Source: Aliterella sp. RAGGC_92
GTDB lineage: Bacteria; Cyanobacteriota; Cyanobacteriia; Cyanobacteriales; Chroococcidiopsidaceae
Length of the DNA: 20,181 nucleotides
Assembly: GCA_030826005.1 (NCBI GenBank)
Contig: JAPJOW010000052.1
Coordinates: 1-20,181 of the forward strand
Direction: 5' to 3'
Below are positions 8,021-16,125 of this stretch, piece after piece. The notes under the pieces are model-generated. The model had not been told where the DNA came from and searched no databases. It saw only the letters and a list, made by a program, of their open reading frames with translations. Numbering within the stretch: the stretch's first letter is position 1; every line of letters starts with the position of its first letter. The translations under genes were made by a program, and so were the position numbers.

Positions 8021-9337
8021 TTAACTTTCATCGCGCCCGATCGCTGACAATCCCTCTACAATTATTGATGGCGTGTAGCATGAACCATTCCACTCCGCAT
8101 CGTTACCCAACGCCACTAATTGTTTTAAGGCTGTATAGGCATTACCCGCCACCATTGTATCTTTTACCCGCCCGATCGCCTGACCGTTTTTAACGCGGTA
8201 GCCCAAGTCAACATTGATTGAAAAATCCCCTGAAATACTACCGCCATCCCCTAGCATTTGATCGATAATAATCCCGTTATCGAGTCGAGCTATTAATTGA
8301 GCTAAAGAATCTTTACCCGGTTGAATCAGCAAATTAAATAAGCCAGGAGTCGGATAACTTCCCAAACCCGGACGAAAACCATTGCCCGTACTCCCTGTAC
8401 CTAATATTCTGCCGCAAGTGCGATCGCTAATAAAGTTTTTTAATACTCCATTTTGCACAAATACAAGCGGTATGGTCGGCGTACCTTCATCGTCAAAAGG
8501 GCAACTAAAAGGGCCTTTATCCGGCTCTTGAGAAATAGTCAAAGCGCTAGAAGTTACAAGTTGTCCTAACTTATCTGCCCAAGGTGAAGCTTTTTCTAAA
8601 ACTCTTTTCCCATTAATTGCCGCTTGCAGCGTACTCCACAACATATCTGCGGCTTTAGATGTAAATAAAATTGGCACGTGTCCGGTGGGGGGAGCAATGT
8701 TTTTTTTCGCCCAGGCTAAACGCTGTAAAATTTGTTCGACGATCTTTTCTGGGTTAAGAAAGTCGCGCTGAGTTTGTCCGTCAGATACGCTTAAAAAATC
8801 TTCTCCTCTAATCCATTCCACCGCTAGGTAAGCACTCAAAGTTGTATCGGTGTAGTAACAATCCAAACCTTGGGAATTGACTAAACGCGTAGTTTCTATA
8901 TCGCTATCCCATTCGGCATTAATTAACACTTCAGGGTAAGCATCGCGAATCAGCGCGATCGCATGATTTCCCCATTCTATTAACTTTTCTACGGCGACTT
9001 CTTCGCCTAAGTTGGGGTACTTTGGCTGAGAATTACTCGCAAGTTCAATTGTTTCTGGTTCGTTAAGTTGGCTTAAAGCCAAAGCCCGTTCTACTAAAGT
9101 CTGCGGCGCTACCGAGCCATAAGCAACGGCAAGACCCGGACATCCATTTCGCCACAATCGCAAAGCCGTACCCTCAGACTGAGCGCTTTCTAGCTGTTTG
9201 AGACGGTTTGCCTCAAAAAATACGGGGCGAGAGAGGGATTTTGATTGATACACTTCCGCCGCTTCTGCTCCAGACTTCATTGCTATTTCTAACAACTGTT
9301 CTGCTGAAAGTGTATTTTGTGGTGTTTCAGAACCCAT
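8021..9337 (-). CDS. TldD/PmbA family protein, TldE (PmbA)-like
   Basis: The 438-residue protein fits PmbA/TldE in length and layout: an N-terminal domain beginning LLEIAMKSGAEAAEVYQSKS and a C-terminal domain with GDGGSISGDFSINVDLGY, then TMVAGNAYTALKQLVALGND and a final PSIIVEGLSAIG. The HExxxH zinc motif of the TldD partner is absent, which identifies this as the non-catalytic TldE-type subunit. In E. coli, TldD and TldE form a heterodimeric metalloprotease that cuts unfolded peptides, for example in microcin B17 maturation and CcdA turnover. No TldD gene is in the window, so a partner would have to be encoded elsewhere. The gene sits 60 bp after the Tab2 gene and 12 bp before the SGNH gene, suggesting one operon. 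Confidence 0.9.
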   Translation of the reverse strand: MGSETPQNTLSAEQLLEIAMKSGAEAAEVYQSKSLSRPVFFEANRLKQLESAQSEGTALRLWRNGCPGLAVAYGSVAPQTLVERALALSQLNEPETIELASNSQPKYPNLGEEVAVEKLIEWGNHAIALIRDAYPEVLINAEWDSDIETTRLVNSQGLDCYYTDTTLSAYLAVEWIRGEDFLSVSDGQTQRDFLNPEKIVEQILQRLAWAKKNIAPPTGHVPILFTSKAADMLWSTLQAAINGKRVLEKASPWADKLGQLVTSSALTISQEPDKGPFSCPFDDEGTPTIPLVFVQNGVLKNFISDRTCGRILGTGSTGNGFRPGLGSYPTPGLFNLLIQPGKDSLAQLIARLDNGIIIDQMLGDGGSISGDFSINVDLGYRVKNGQAIGRVKDTMVAGNAYTALKQLVALGNDAEWNGSCYTPSIIVEGLSAIGRDES

Positions 9338-9397
9338 GCGCTTTGTTGCAACTGTGATTTTTAGTTGTTAGTAGTAATTCACCTTTTTGGAGGTAAC

Positions 9398-10264
9398 TTA
9401 CGGTAAATTAATTTCTTGCAAGAGCCAAAAGCCTGCAAAAACTTCTGACTGGGGATTTGATTGTACGGCTAAAAAGTGTACTTGGTTGGCTTTTTGTTTT
9501 GCCTGCTCGAAGTCTTGAGCCGTTTGTAAGGTTTGGGGGTTAGTTAAAGTTGCTAAAAGCCAACTGTCGCTTGCACCAGTTTCTAAAAGTAGTCTATTGG
9601 GAGTCACGCTCGTGTCTAATTTGAGGGCGGCAATTTCTAAACCCGACATCCAGCCAGCTAAAGGTGTTGCTCTAGGAGAGTAGATTACTATACCAGGAAC
9701 TATGGTATCTGGAGTTATTTGCCCCAAAGTTAAAGGGAAAGCTTCGCCAAAATCAATTTCCCATTCTGGCATTTGAGTTAAGTCCGCTCCTCTAAGACTT
9801 GCAACTACCCACTTTTGCCCAACTAAAGCATCGGGTAAGCGCTGCGGCTCGTAAGTCTGCACCCGCACCGATGGATTGGTAACAGCTTGATATCTTGGAT
9901 CTTGGGGGTACACATCAATCATTCGCTGTTGCAGCCATTGATTGAGCGCTAACGTGCGGCGGCTAGGTTGAGCGGGAATGCCCAAATCTTGGCAAGCTTT
10001 AGTAATCATGTTATTCATGGGAGTGCGAAAAAAGCGGAACTTGACTGGAGTAACTCCCGCCTGGGCGATCGCCGACTCTAAAGCAGTTTTTAGCCAAGCA
10101 GAATTTACCTGGCTGCTCGAACAATACTGCGAGTACCGAAACAGCGAATCAAGCTCGGTGTCAATATTTAAAGGACTCTCGCAAACTAAAACTTCCCAAA
10201 GTTTTTTGTTGTTTTCGTCTACAATCGGACGCGAATAAAAATCAATTTCCCAAATACTGCCCAT
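9398..10264 (-). CDS. Tab2/Atab2 family RNA-binding protein (DUF1092)
   Basis: The 288-residue protein begins MGSIWEIDFYSRPI and continues with LWEVLVCESP, the hallmark N-terminus of the Tab2/Atab2 family. A central TPVKFRFFRTPMNNMI segment and an AQPSRRTLALNQWL stretch also match. In chloroplasts, Tab2 (Chlamydomonas) and ATAB2 (Arabidopsis) bind the psaB 5' UTR and activate translation of photosystem I core mRNA. Cyanobacterial homologues are conserved but less studied. It has no signal peptide and should be cytoplasmic. It is the first gene of a probable minus-strand operon (Tab2, TldE-like, SGNH hydrolase). A 215-bp divergent region separates it from the kinase gene. ATG 10264 matches the expected N-terminus exactly. 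Confidence 0.92.
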   Translation of the reverse strand: MGSIWEIDFYSRPIVDENNKKLWEVLVCESPLNIDTELDSLFRYSQYCSSSQVNSAWLKTALESAIAQAGVTPVKFRFFRTPMNNMITKACQDLGIPAQPSRRTLALNQWLQQRMIDVYPQDPRYQAVTNPSVRVQTYEPQRLPDALVGQKWVVASLRGADLTQMPEWEIDFGEAFPLTLGQITPDTIVPGIVIYSPRATPLAGWMSGLEIAALKLDTSVTPNRLLLETGASDSWLLATLTNPQTLQTAQDFEQAKQKANQVHFLAVQSNPQSEVFAGFWLLQEINLP

Positions 10265-10479
10265 GCCTTGCCGTCAAAAATTGGCTACCTTGTAAATCGT
10301 ACAAGAAGCCGCGTCCCCTTTGATCGCTAAATGCCTATTAGTATCATTGATAAGAGACAATAGGTGTAGAAATTAAGCGCGATCGCACGACTTTAAGCAT
10401 CAGTTAGCATAAAACCCTTGATAGGAGCGGGCTTTACGGTAAATTAATCCAAAAAATTCCAATAAATCAGTTAGATTGT
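10265..10479. promoter_or_regulatory. Divergent promoter region between Tab2 and kinase-WD40 genes
   Basis: Both genes must be transcribed outward from this 215-bp gap. For the kinase gene, TTGATA (10418-10423) and TAAATT (10440-10445) with a 16-bp spacer make a plausible promoter 35 bp before ATG 10480. For the minus strand I see no convincing pair. A HIP1 octamer lies near 10379-10386. No ORF is present. Confidence 0.35.
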
Positions 10480-12462
10480 ATGAGCTACTGTCTCAATCCC
10501 ACTTGTCAATACCCTGAAAATTCGGACAATTTAAGTTCGTGCCGAAGTTGCGGTAAAACATTATTGCCCCTACGCGATCGCTATCATATTATTCGCCCTA
10601 TAGGTGGTGGCGGTTTTGGCAGGACTTTTCTCGCGGAAGATCGCGATAAGCTCAATGAATTATGTGTAGTTAAGCAATTAGTTCCCCAACTCCAAGGTAC
10701 TAGCGCCCAAAATAAAGCAACGCAGTTATTTGAGCAAGAAGCAAAAAGGTTGCAGCAATTGGGCGAACATCCTCAAATTCCCGCTTTGTACGCCTATTTT
10801 AAAGAAGATGATTATCTTTATCTAGTTCAGCAGCTAATTGTCGGACAAAGTTTACGAGAATTATTAGATTTACAGGGTGCGTTTAGCGAACGACAAATAT
10901 GGGAACTGTTTGCGGACTTGTTACCCGTATTGCAGTTTGTTCACGCTCATCAAGTAATTCACCGCGACATTAAGCCCGATAATATTATGCGCCGCCAAAG
11001 CGATCGCCGTTTAGTTTTGATTGATTTTGGCGTATCTAAACAATTTACTACGAGCGATCGCGCAACTCTCGGTACAACTATCGGCTCTTTTGGTTATGCT
11101 TCTAGCGAACAAATGAACGAAGGAGAAGCTTATCCCGCCAGCGATCTTTATAGTTTGGGCGTAACTTGTTTTCATTTACTAACTAAAATTTCTCCTTCCC
11201 ATCTATGGACGGAATACGGCTACAGTTGGGTAAAACAATGGCAGCAGCATTTAAACAACTTGCAACTTAGCTCCCAACTTGAGGCAGTTTTAGATAAGCT
11301 CTTGCAAAAAGACATACATCAGCGCTACCAGAATGTAGAGGAAGTTCTCTTAGATTTACGCAAAATTCCGGCATTTTTAGCTTTTGATGTCACTCAATTG
11401 CCAGCGCACAACGTACCTAGTTTTACAGAAAATCGCGCGGTAAGCGAAGTCTCTCCTCAAATAAATCCTCCTATTGCTACAACCTTAAATCCTGGAGCTA
11501 ATTTTCCTTGGTACTATAAGCTACTACTAGGAAGTGCGATTTTTTTACTTTTAGGATTTGCGGGATATAAGTATTGGATTAGCCAGCAACCTTCTACTTT
11601 CATGGGTCATGGGGGAGAAGTCAATACTGTTATAGTTAGTCCTGATGGTCGGACGATTATTAGCGGTAGCGATGACAAGACATTGAGAATTTGGGATCTA
11701 AATAGTCAAAAATTGCTCCGCACTTTAAAAGGACATACTGATTGGGTTTACGCTGTTGTTATTAGTGCTGATAGTCAAACTATTGTTAGCGGTAGTAAAG
11801 ATAAAACTATCAAGTTATGGCAGTTAGCGTCAGGGAAGCAAAGCCAAACTTTAACCGGACACAGTAGCTATATCAATAGTGTTGCGATTAGTCCTGACAG
11901 GACAAAAATTGCCAGTGGTAGTTACGATAAAACTGTAAAACTTTGGAACTTAAAAACGAATCAAGTAAATACTCTCAAAGGTCATTCTAGGGAAGTTTTA
12001 GCTGTTGCTATTAGTCCTGATGGCAAAAAAATTGTTAGTGGCAGTGTAGACAGAAGTTTAATAATTTGGAATTTAGCGACTTTAAAAGCGCAAAGTATTT
12101 TAACTGGACATACAAGCGATGTAAATGCCGTTGCCATTAGTGCTAACAACCAACAAGTAGCTAGTGTCAGCGACGATAAAACTATCAAACTTTGGAATCT
12201 CAACACTGGGCGCGAAATCCGCACTCTTACAGGACATTTGGCAGATATTAATGCTGTAGATTTCAGCCCCGATAACCAACATATCGCAACAGGTAGCGAT
12301 GATAAAACTGTCCGCATCTGGGACTTAGCGACGGGGGAAGCTATATACACTTTTAGAGGGCATCAAGGTGCTGTTTTTGCCGTAGACTATAGCCCTGATG
12401 GGCGAATCGTTGTGAGTGCGAGTGCGGATAAAACTATTAGAAAGTGGATTGTACCGAAGTAA
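10480..12462 (+). CDS. Membrane-anchored Ser/Thr protein kinase with seven WD40 repeats
   Basis: The 660-residue protein has four parts. Residues 4-24 hold four Cys (4, 9, 21, 24) in a zinc-ribbon-like pattern. The Hanks-type kinase domain spans about 34-300: glycine loop GGGGFG at 42-47, ATP-anchoring Lys65, catalytic loop HRDIKPDN at 161-168 (Asp163), DFG at 182-184, and GYASSEQ at 205-211 in place of APE. A single hydrophobic helix lies at about 345-365. Seven WD40 repeats of about 42 residues fill about 376-660, enough for one closed beta-propeller, each with GH...SPD...SGS.DKT...W. It should phosphorylate Ser/Thr of unknown targets. All catalytic residues are present, so activity is expected. 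ATG 10480 puts the Cys motif at the N-terminus as in similar cyanobacterial kinases. Confidence 0.95.
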   Translation: MSYCLNPTCQYPENSDNLSSCRSCGKTLLPLRDRYHIIRPIGGGGFGRTFLAEDRDKLNELCVVKQLVPQLQGTSAQNKATQLFEQEAKRLQQLGEHPQIPALYAYFKEDDYLYLVQQLIVGQSLRELLDLQGAFSERQIWELFADLLPVLQFVHAHQVIHRDIKPDNIMRRQSDRRLVLIDFGVSKQFTTSDRATLGTTIGSFGYASSEQMNEGEAYPASDLYSLGVTCFHLLTKISPSHLWTEYGYSWVKQWQQHLNNLQLSSQLEAVLDKLLQKDIHQRYQNVEEVLLDLRKIPAFLAFDVTQLPAHNVPSFTENRAVSEVSPQINPPIATTLNPGANFPWYYKLLLGSAIFLLLGFAGYKYWISQQPSTFMGHGGEVNTVIVSPDGRTIISGSDDKTLRIWDLNSQKLLRTLKGHTDWVYAVVISADSQTIVSGSKDKTIKLWQLASGKQSQTLTGHSSYINSVAISPDRTKIASGSYDKTVKLWNLKTNQVNTLKGHSREVLAVAISPDGKKIVSGSVDRSLIIWNLATLKAQSILTGHTSDVNAVAISANNQQVASVSDDKTIKLWNLNTGREIRTLTGHLADINAVDFSPDNQHIATGSDDKTVRIWDLATGEAIYTFRGHQGAVFAVDYSPDGRIVVSASADKTIRKWIVPK

Positions 12463-12504
12463 TTAGACTTCTTGAGCGCAAGAGGTTTGCAAGCAACTTC
12501 TTGC

Positions 12505-12660
12505 TAGTTAAAGCCTAGCTCGTTTATAGTTGACATCCCAAATAGCTAAAGCCTAGCTCGTTTATGGTTGACATCCCAAATAGCTAAAGCCTAGCTCGTT
12601 TATAGTTGACATCCCGAATAGCTAAAGCCTAGCTCGCCTAGGGTTAAAACCCCAGGCTAA
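12505..12660 (+). repeat. 38-bp tandem repeat array (three full units plus a diverged fourth)
   Basis: Units start at 12505, 12543, 12581 and 12619, spaced exactly 38 bp. Each opens TAGCTAAAGCCTAGCTCG and continues TTTATAGTTGACATCCC with one or two substitutions per unit. The fourth unit diverges after AGCTCG into CCTAGGGTTAAAACCCCAGG, which can fold on itself with one mismatch, and the next start TAGCTAAAG follows 42 bp later. The units abut with no unique spacers, so this is not a CRISPR array. It lies between the 3' ends of the kinase gene and the GH57 gene. Confidence 0.85.
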
Positions 12661-12668
12661 TAGCTAAA

Positions 12669-12686
12669 GTCGGCTCAAGCCGACTG
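12669..12686. repeat. Perfect palindrome in the kinase/GH57 convergent gap
   Basis: AGTCGGCTCAAGCCGACT is an 18-bp hairpin with 8-bp arms and a 2-nt loop, directly after the 38-bp array. It is followed on the + strand by a purine tract and only later by TTTT, so it is not a classical terminator, though it may help to end or stabilise the kinase mRNA. Palindromes of this kind are frequent interspersed elements in cyanobacteria. Confidence 0.6.
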
Positions 12687-12734
12687 AAGAAGAAAAAAAT
12701 TTTAGCTTTCGGAAGATGTCTGTAAGGTTAGGAG

Positions 12735-14978
12735 TTACGGTACATCGATCGGAATTAGCGCATTTTCCGGCAAATAGCCTTTAAAACGTCCTTCATCTGC
12801 TAATACAAGTGTCATTCGCAACGGGTAATCGGGGGGAATTTGTAAATCTGCCCAAGGTATCGCCACTTCTAAACAGCGATCTAAACCAACTTGAGCGCGA
12901 CTAAATCGAGGATGCCATTGATAATTATCTCCCGCTTCTTGAAAATGCACGGTTTGAGTTAGTAAATTAATCTCTAACTGATGGTGAAATAAATAATTTA
13001 ACGGCGCTTCGTCGGGCAAATCTCCTACCGGAGCGGGGCTATTGTGCATAGTGCGATCGGGATAAAACCACAATAAATTTAACTGCGGCGGACAATCGCG
13101 CCCTGGCTTAATTCCTGCTTGAAAGTCCAAACGTAAGTAAAAATTAGAGTGATCCACTCCATACCACAAGCGTTGGATTGCACTGCTGCGGTGCATTGTG
13201 CCTCTAGCTCCGCCTACTTCTAGCCTACCCGCTTTGTCCCAATCTTGTTCGTCGCCTTTGCCATCAATAGTTGGGTGAATGAATCCTTCGGGGCGCGAAT
13301 CTAGTTTTGCTTCGTGGATTTCTACAGGTTGACGGATATTAGGCGGAATTGGCTCGTTTAATGCTTGGTAAACATTGTACAAATGTTCTCTAAATAGCTG
13401 GTCAAAAATGGCATCTTGGTTTGAGGAATGTCCCTCGCCAAACCACCAAAACCAATCAGAACCTTCGGCGGCATACATCGCTTCCCAGGCGGCGGGGTTG
13501 TTTTCCTCCGTCGCTTCAGGATGGTTCGCTAAGACAGTTCTCGCTTCTGTAAGCAAGTCCCAAGCGCGGTTTTTAGCTGGATCGCCAATCCAAGTTGTAA
13601 AGCTGCCATCGACCCAAGAGCCGCTATGCAGGCGATCGCATTGTAAAGTTTCGGTAGCGGGAAACTGCTCTAAATACTCCGATACAGTCACGAGTTTAAT
13701 TTGCTCGTTGTCGCTTAAAGCCTGATACAAGTTTTCTAAAAATGGTTTGCCATCTTCAGGGTAAAATTCCCAGCAGTTTTCGCCATCTAGGGCAATAGTA
13801 ACTAAATGCGGCTGTTCTAAGGAGGTACTACCGCTCTGTTGGTGCTGTTTGAGGGAATGGGCGATCGCTTCTAAATGCCCCACCAAGTCGGCGGCGGCGC
13901 GTTTTGGCGGCATTGAGCTATAACTAAAGCCAATTAAGTCCGATAAACGGTGATCTCTAAATACTATTGCTAGTTCCCCGGCGGGAGTTTCTAACCGATA
14001 AGGGCGATACAGTAATTCGGGCTGCAATACATTTCCCGCTCCATCGCGGTTAAAAAAGTGCTTCAACGTCCACCCTAGGACGGCTTCATCGGAGCAAAGC
14101 CACTTAAAACCTTGTTTGGCTACGTGGGGTAGTATCTCCGGGCTTACAGACTGCTCTGAGGGCCACAAACCGCGAGGGGTTGTCCCAAATCTGTCTTCGT
14201 ACATATCCCAAGCTTTTTGTAAGTGTCTTGGTATGTCTTCCGCCCACTGGAATCTATGCTTGGGCAATTCCATATTCGGTACGGCAACTCGTCCCGAATT
14301 TGTATCTGCTAGTAGCGGTAGTATGGGGTGGGTGTAGGGCGTAGTTGTAACTTCTAATTGCCCGTTTTCCTGCATTTGCCGATGTTGGGGGACGATGCGG
14401 CTGAGAATTTGGCGTTGTTTGGAATAAATGCGCTGGCGATCGCTTAAATTAAAATTACGTCCTCGTTTCAACCAATCGGCAATTTCCGGGTCATCCCAAA
14501 ATAAGGGATCTATCCAAGCTAAATTATGCCAAGCAAGTAAATCGCTGTAGTCTTGAGATTCCCAATTTTCCAAACACCAAGCTCTACCTTTATCTTGCCT
14601 TTGTTCGTAAAGTTCGCTGTAGCGGGGGTGAGGGTCAATTAAAGTGTGATGGTTGGCATCAAAAAAGTGTTCGATAATAAATTCGTGCTGTTCTCTCGTT
14701 ATTTTTTCGTCGGGAGTCAGACAGACGGTTAAATAAGGATCGAAAGCCGTTCCCGCAATATAATCTTCTAATTGCAATATCAACGAAGGAACTAAGTTTA
14801 CCGTTTGATGCAGTTTAGGATAGCGCTCTAACAGCAAAACCAAATCCAAATAGTCTTTTGTCCCGTGCAGGCGCACCCAAGGTAAGCGGTACTGTTGAGA
14901 GCCAGAGTTATTGTCAAGACCTTTGTACAAAGGTTGATGTTGATGCCAGATAAAAGCTACATACAGAGGATGAGACAT
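12735..14978 (-). CDS. Glycoside hydrolase family 57 protein with C-terminal CBM9/DOMON-like domain
   Basis: The 747-residue protein starts MSHPLYVAFIWHQHQPLYKG, with the GH57 region 1 motif HQHQP at 12-16. Other conserved regions follow: TTTPYTHPILPLL (about 211-223), GLWPSEQSVS with putative nucleophile Glu275, and ALDGENCWEFYPEDG (396-410) with putative acid/base Asp398. GH57 enzymes are retaining alpha-glycosidases such as amylases, 4-alpha-glucanotransferases and branching enzymes; this one probably acts on glycogen or related alpha-glucans, but activity cannot be chosen from sequence. After about residue 570 a separate beta-rich domain (HPTIDGKGDEQDWDKA... then NFYLRLDF) resembles CBM9/DOMON-like carbohydrate-binding modules. 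No signal peptide is seen, so it is probably cytoplasmic. It lies 103 bp downstream of nfu, behind a hairpin. Confidence 0.93.
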   Translation of the reverse strand: MSHPLYVAFIWHQHQPLYKGLDNNSGSQQYRLPWVRLHGTKDYLDLVLLLERYPKLHQTVNLVPSLILQLEDYIAGTAFDPYLTVCLTPDEKITREQHEFIIEHFFDANHHTLIDPHPRYSELYEQRQDKGRAWCLENWESQDYSDLLAWHNLAWIDPLFWDDPEIADWLKRGRNFNLSDRQRIYSKQRQILSRIVPQHRQMQENGQLEVTTTPYTHPILPLLADTNSGRVAVPNMELPKHRFQWAEDIPRHLQKAWDMYEDRFGTTPRGLWPSEQSVSPEILPHVAKQGFKWLCSDEAVLGWTLKHFFNRDGAGNVLQPELLYRPYRLETPAGELAIVFRDHRLSDLIGFSYSSMPPKRAAADLVGHLEAIAHSLKQHQQSGSTSLEQPHLVTIALDGENCWEFYPEDGKPFLENLYQALSDNEQIKLVTVSEYLEQFPATETLQCDRLHSGSWVDGSFTTWIGDPAKNRAWDLLTEARTVLANHPEATEENNPAAWEAMYAAEGSDWFWWFGEGHSSNQDAIFDQLFREHLYNVYQALNEPIPPNIRQPVEIHEAKLDSRPEGFIHPTIDGKGDEQDWDKAGRLEVGGARGTMHRSSAIQRLWYGVDHSNFYLRLDFQAGIKPGRDCPPQLNLLWFYPDRTMHNSPAPVGDLPDEAPLNYLFHHQLEINLLTQTVHFQEAGDNYQWHPRFSRAQVGLDRCLEVAIPWADLQIPPDYPLRMTLVLADEGRFKGYLPENALIPIDVP

Positions 14979-15030
14979 AAAAAAATTAATTAGTTACGTT
15001 GTGCGATCGCGCTCTAACAGTAAAATAGCA

Positions 15031-15061
15031 AAAGGCAAAAGGAATTATTCCTTTTGCCTTT
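15031..15061 (-). terminator. Hairpin downstream of the nfu gene
   Basis: AAAGGCAAAAGGAAT and its exact reverse complement flank a single T, giving a 15-bp perfect palindrome. On the minus strand it lies 21 bp after the nfu stop codon and is followed by TGCTATTTT, so it could terminate DUF3386-nfu transcription or attenuate read-through into the GH57 gene. The T tract is interrupted, so efficiency is uncertain. Confidence 0.55.
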
Positions 15062-15081
15062 AAAACTAATAGCTAATAGCC

Positions 15082-15312
15082 TTAAATTATTTGTTCAACT
15101 TCAGCAATTTCGGGAATCATTTCGCGCAAACGGCGCTCGATACCCATTCTTAAAGTCATTGTCGAACTAGGACAAGAGCCACAAGCTCCTTGGAGGCGTA
15201 ATTTAACAATAGGCCCATCTAATTCTACCAATTCCACATTACCGCCATCAGAAATGAGGTAAGGGCGCATTTCGTCCAAAACTGTTTCTACGTTGTCGAT
15301 TGTCAGTTCCAT
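15082..15312 (-). CDS. nfu: Nfu-type Fe-S cluster scaffold protein (NifU C-terminal domain)
   Basis: The 76-residue protein is a single NifU C-terminal domain: MELTIDNVETVLDEMRPYLI, then DGGNVELVELDG, and GACGSCPSST with the cluster-binding Cys44 and Cys47. Short stand-alone Nfu proteins of this length occur in cyanobacteria and plastids (CnfU/NFU). There they assemble 2Fe-2S or 4Fe-4S clusters and hand them to apoproteins such as ferredoxin and photosystem I subunits; two monomers share a cluster. It is cytoplasmic, with no targeting segment. It follows the DUF3386 gene by 50 bp on the same strand, and a plant-type ferredoxin, a possible client, lies in the adjacent divergent unit. Identification is firm from size and motif. 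Confidence 0.95.
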   Translation of the reverse strand: MELTIDNVETVLDEMRPYLISDGGNVELVELDGPIVKLRLQGACGSCPSSTMTLRMGIERRLREMIPEIAEVEQII

Positions 15313-15362
15313 TATTTCAGCCCTCTATTTACTTGCACGTCTATTATCTATGTTAGTTCTAA

Positions 15363-16010
15363 TTAAACGGTTGCAGGTTCTAGCAATTTTACATTAGAAA
15401 AGCTAAACTCTGTTACCATACGCTGACCATTTTCGTAGGTTTCGATCGCTTCATTGGTCATGATATGGTAATCGCCAACTGGCTCAAAAGTATCTTTAAA
15501 CTTCATCGTGCGCGTAATTTCATTAGTTTGAGGATTGCGAAAAACCACATCGTAGCGCGAGGATACATACCCATTGCCTGTATCTAGACTTTCTTGAGTA
15601 TCAATTACAAACGCCATTCTGCCCATAACGCGGCTAACTTGGCAAATTTCCGTACCGCGAATTTTGTAGTTAGATCCCATTGCGTCACCTTTAACCAAAA
15701 TTTCGGTTGCGCCAGTTTCATCGCTTGCGCCTAAACTAAACTCATTTTTGCCATGAGCTTGTTCAAATTGGGATCTTTTGCGGTGGGTGACTATATCCCG
15801 CAGTTGAGTATAAACGCTTTCAGTCACGGTTTCATCCTCTATACCTTCCACCTCTACGCTAAGATCGCCATTAATGCGAATTTTGCCTTTGTAAACTTCA
15901 TCGCCTTGTTTAACTTGCACGTCGGCGCTATAACCAGGAAAGTTGGAGTCCCAAGTGTAACGATTTTCGTAAGCTGCTTTAAATAAGTCACGAGCCGTCG
16001 TTTGAGTCAT
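15363..16010 (-). CDS. DUF3386 family cyanobacterial protein
   Basis: The 215-residue protein begins MTQTTARDLFKAAYENRYTW and is rich in alternating beta-type strands (YSADVQVKQGDEVYKGKIRINGD, then VSSRYDVVFRNPQT). I recognise it as DUF3386, a family found mainly in cyanobacteria and plant plastids, without an established function. There is no signal peptide, membrane segment or Cys motif. A purine-rich AAAAGG lies a few bases before the ATG on the minus strand, supporting the start. It is the first gene of a likely two-gene unit with nfu (50 bp apart) and is divergent from the ferredoxin gene across 115 bp. Linkage with an Fe-S scaffold may hint at a photosynthesis-related job, but that is inference. 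Confidence 0.85.
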   Translation of the reverse strand: MTQTTARDLFKAAYENRYTWDSNFPGYSADVQVKQGDEVYKGKIRINGDLSVEVEGIEDETVTESVYTQLRDIVTHRKRSQFEQAHGKNEFSLGASDETGATEILVKGDAMGSNYKIRGTEICQVSRVMGRMAFVIDTQESLDTGNGYVSSRYDVVFRNPQTNEITRTMKFKDTFEPVGDYHIMTNEAIETYENGQRMVTEFSFSNVKLLEPATV

Positions 16011-16125
16011 AAAACCTTTTCTACTAACACTTTTTCCAGTTTAACGATGTTGATAGGAGATTTGCGCTCTAGGAAAAAGTTGAACGGATTTAGGTATAAC
16101 TATTAGTTGTTGTGTCTCTACAGTT

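Noticed and set aside
11982..12350. Minus-strand ORFs opposite the WD40 region
   Set aside because: They are antisense shadows of the repetitive WD40 codons, with no independent motif or start signal.
12505..12660. 38-bp direct repeats as a possible CRISPR array
   Set aside because: Units abut each other with no unique spacers and there are no cas genes; this is a simple tandem repeat.
12669..12686. Perfect palindrome as rho-independent terminator of the kinase gene
   Set aside because: No T tract directly follows on the + strand and the minus strand has none after the stem, so it is reported only as a palindromic repeat.
13375..13725. 116-codon + strand ORF opposite the GH57 gene
   Set aside because: Antisense shadow of a well-supported GH57 coding region, with no recognisable domain.
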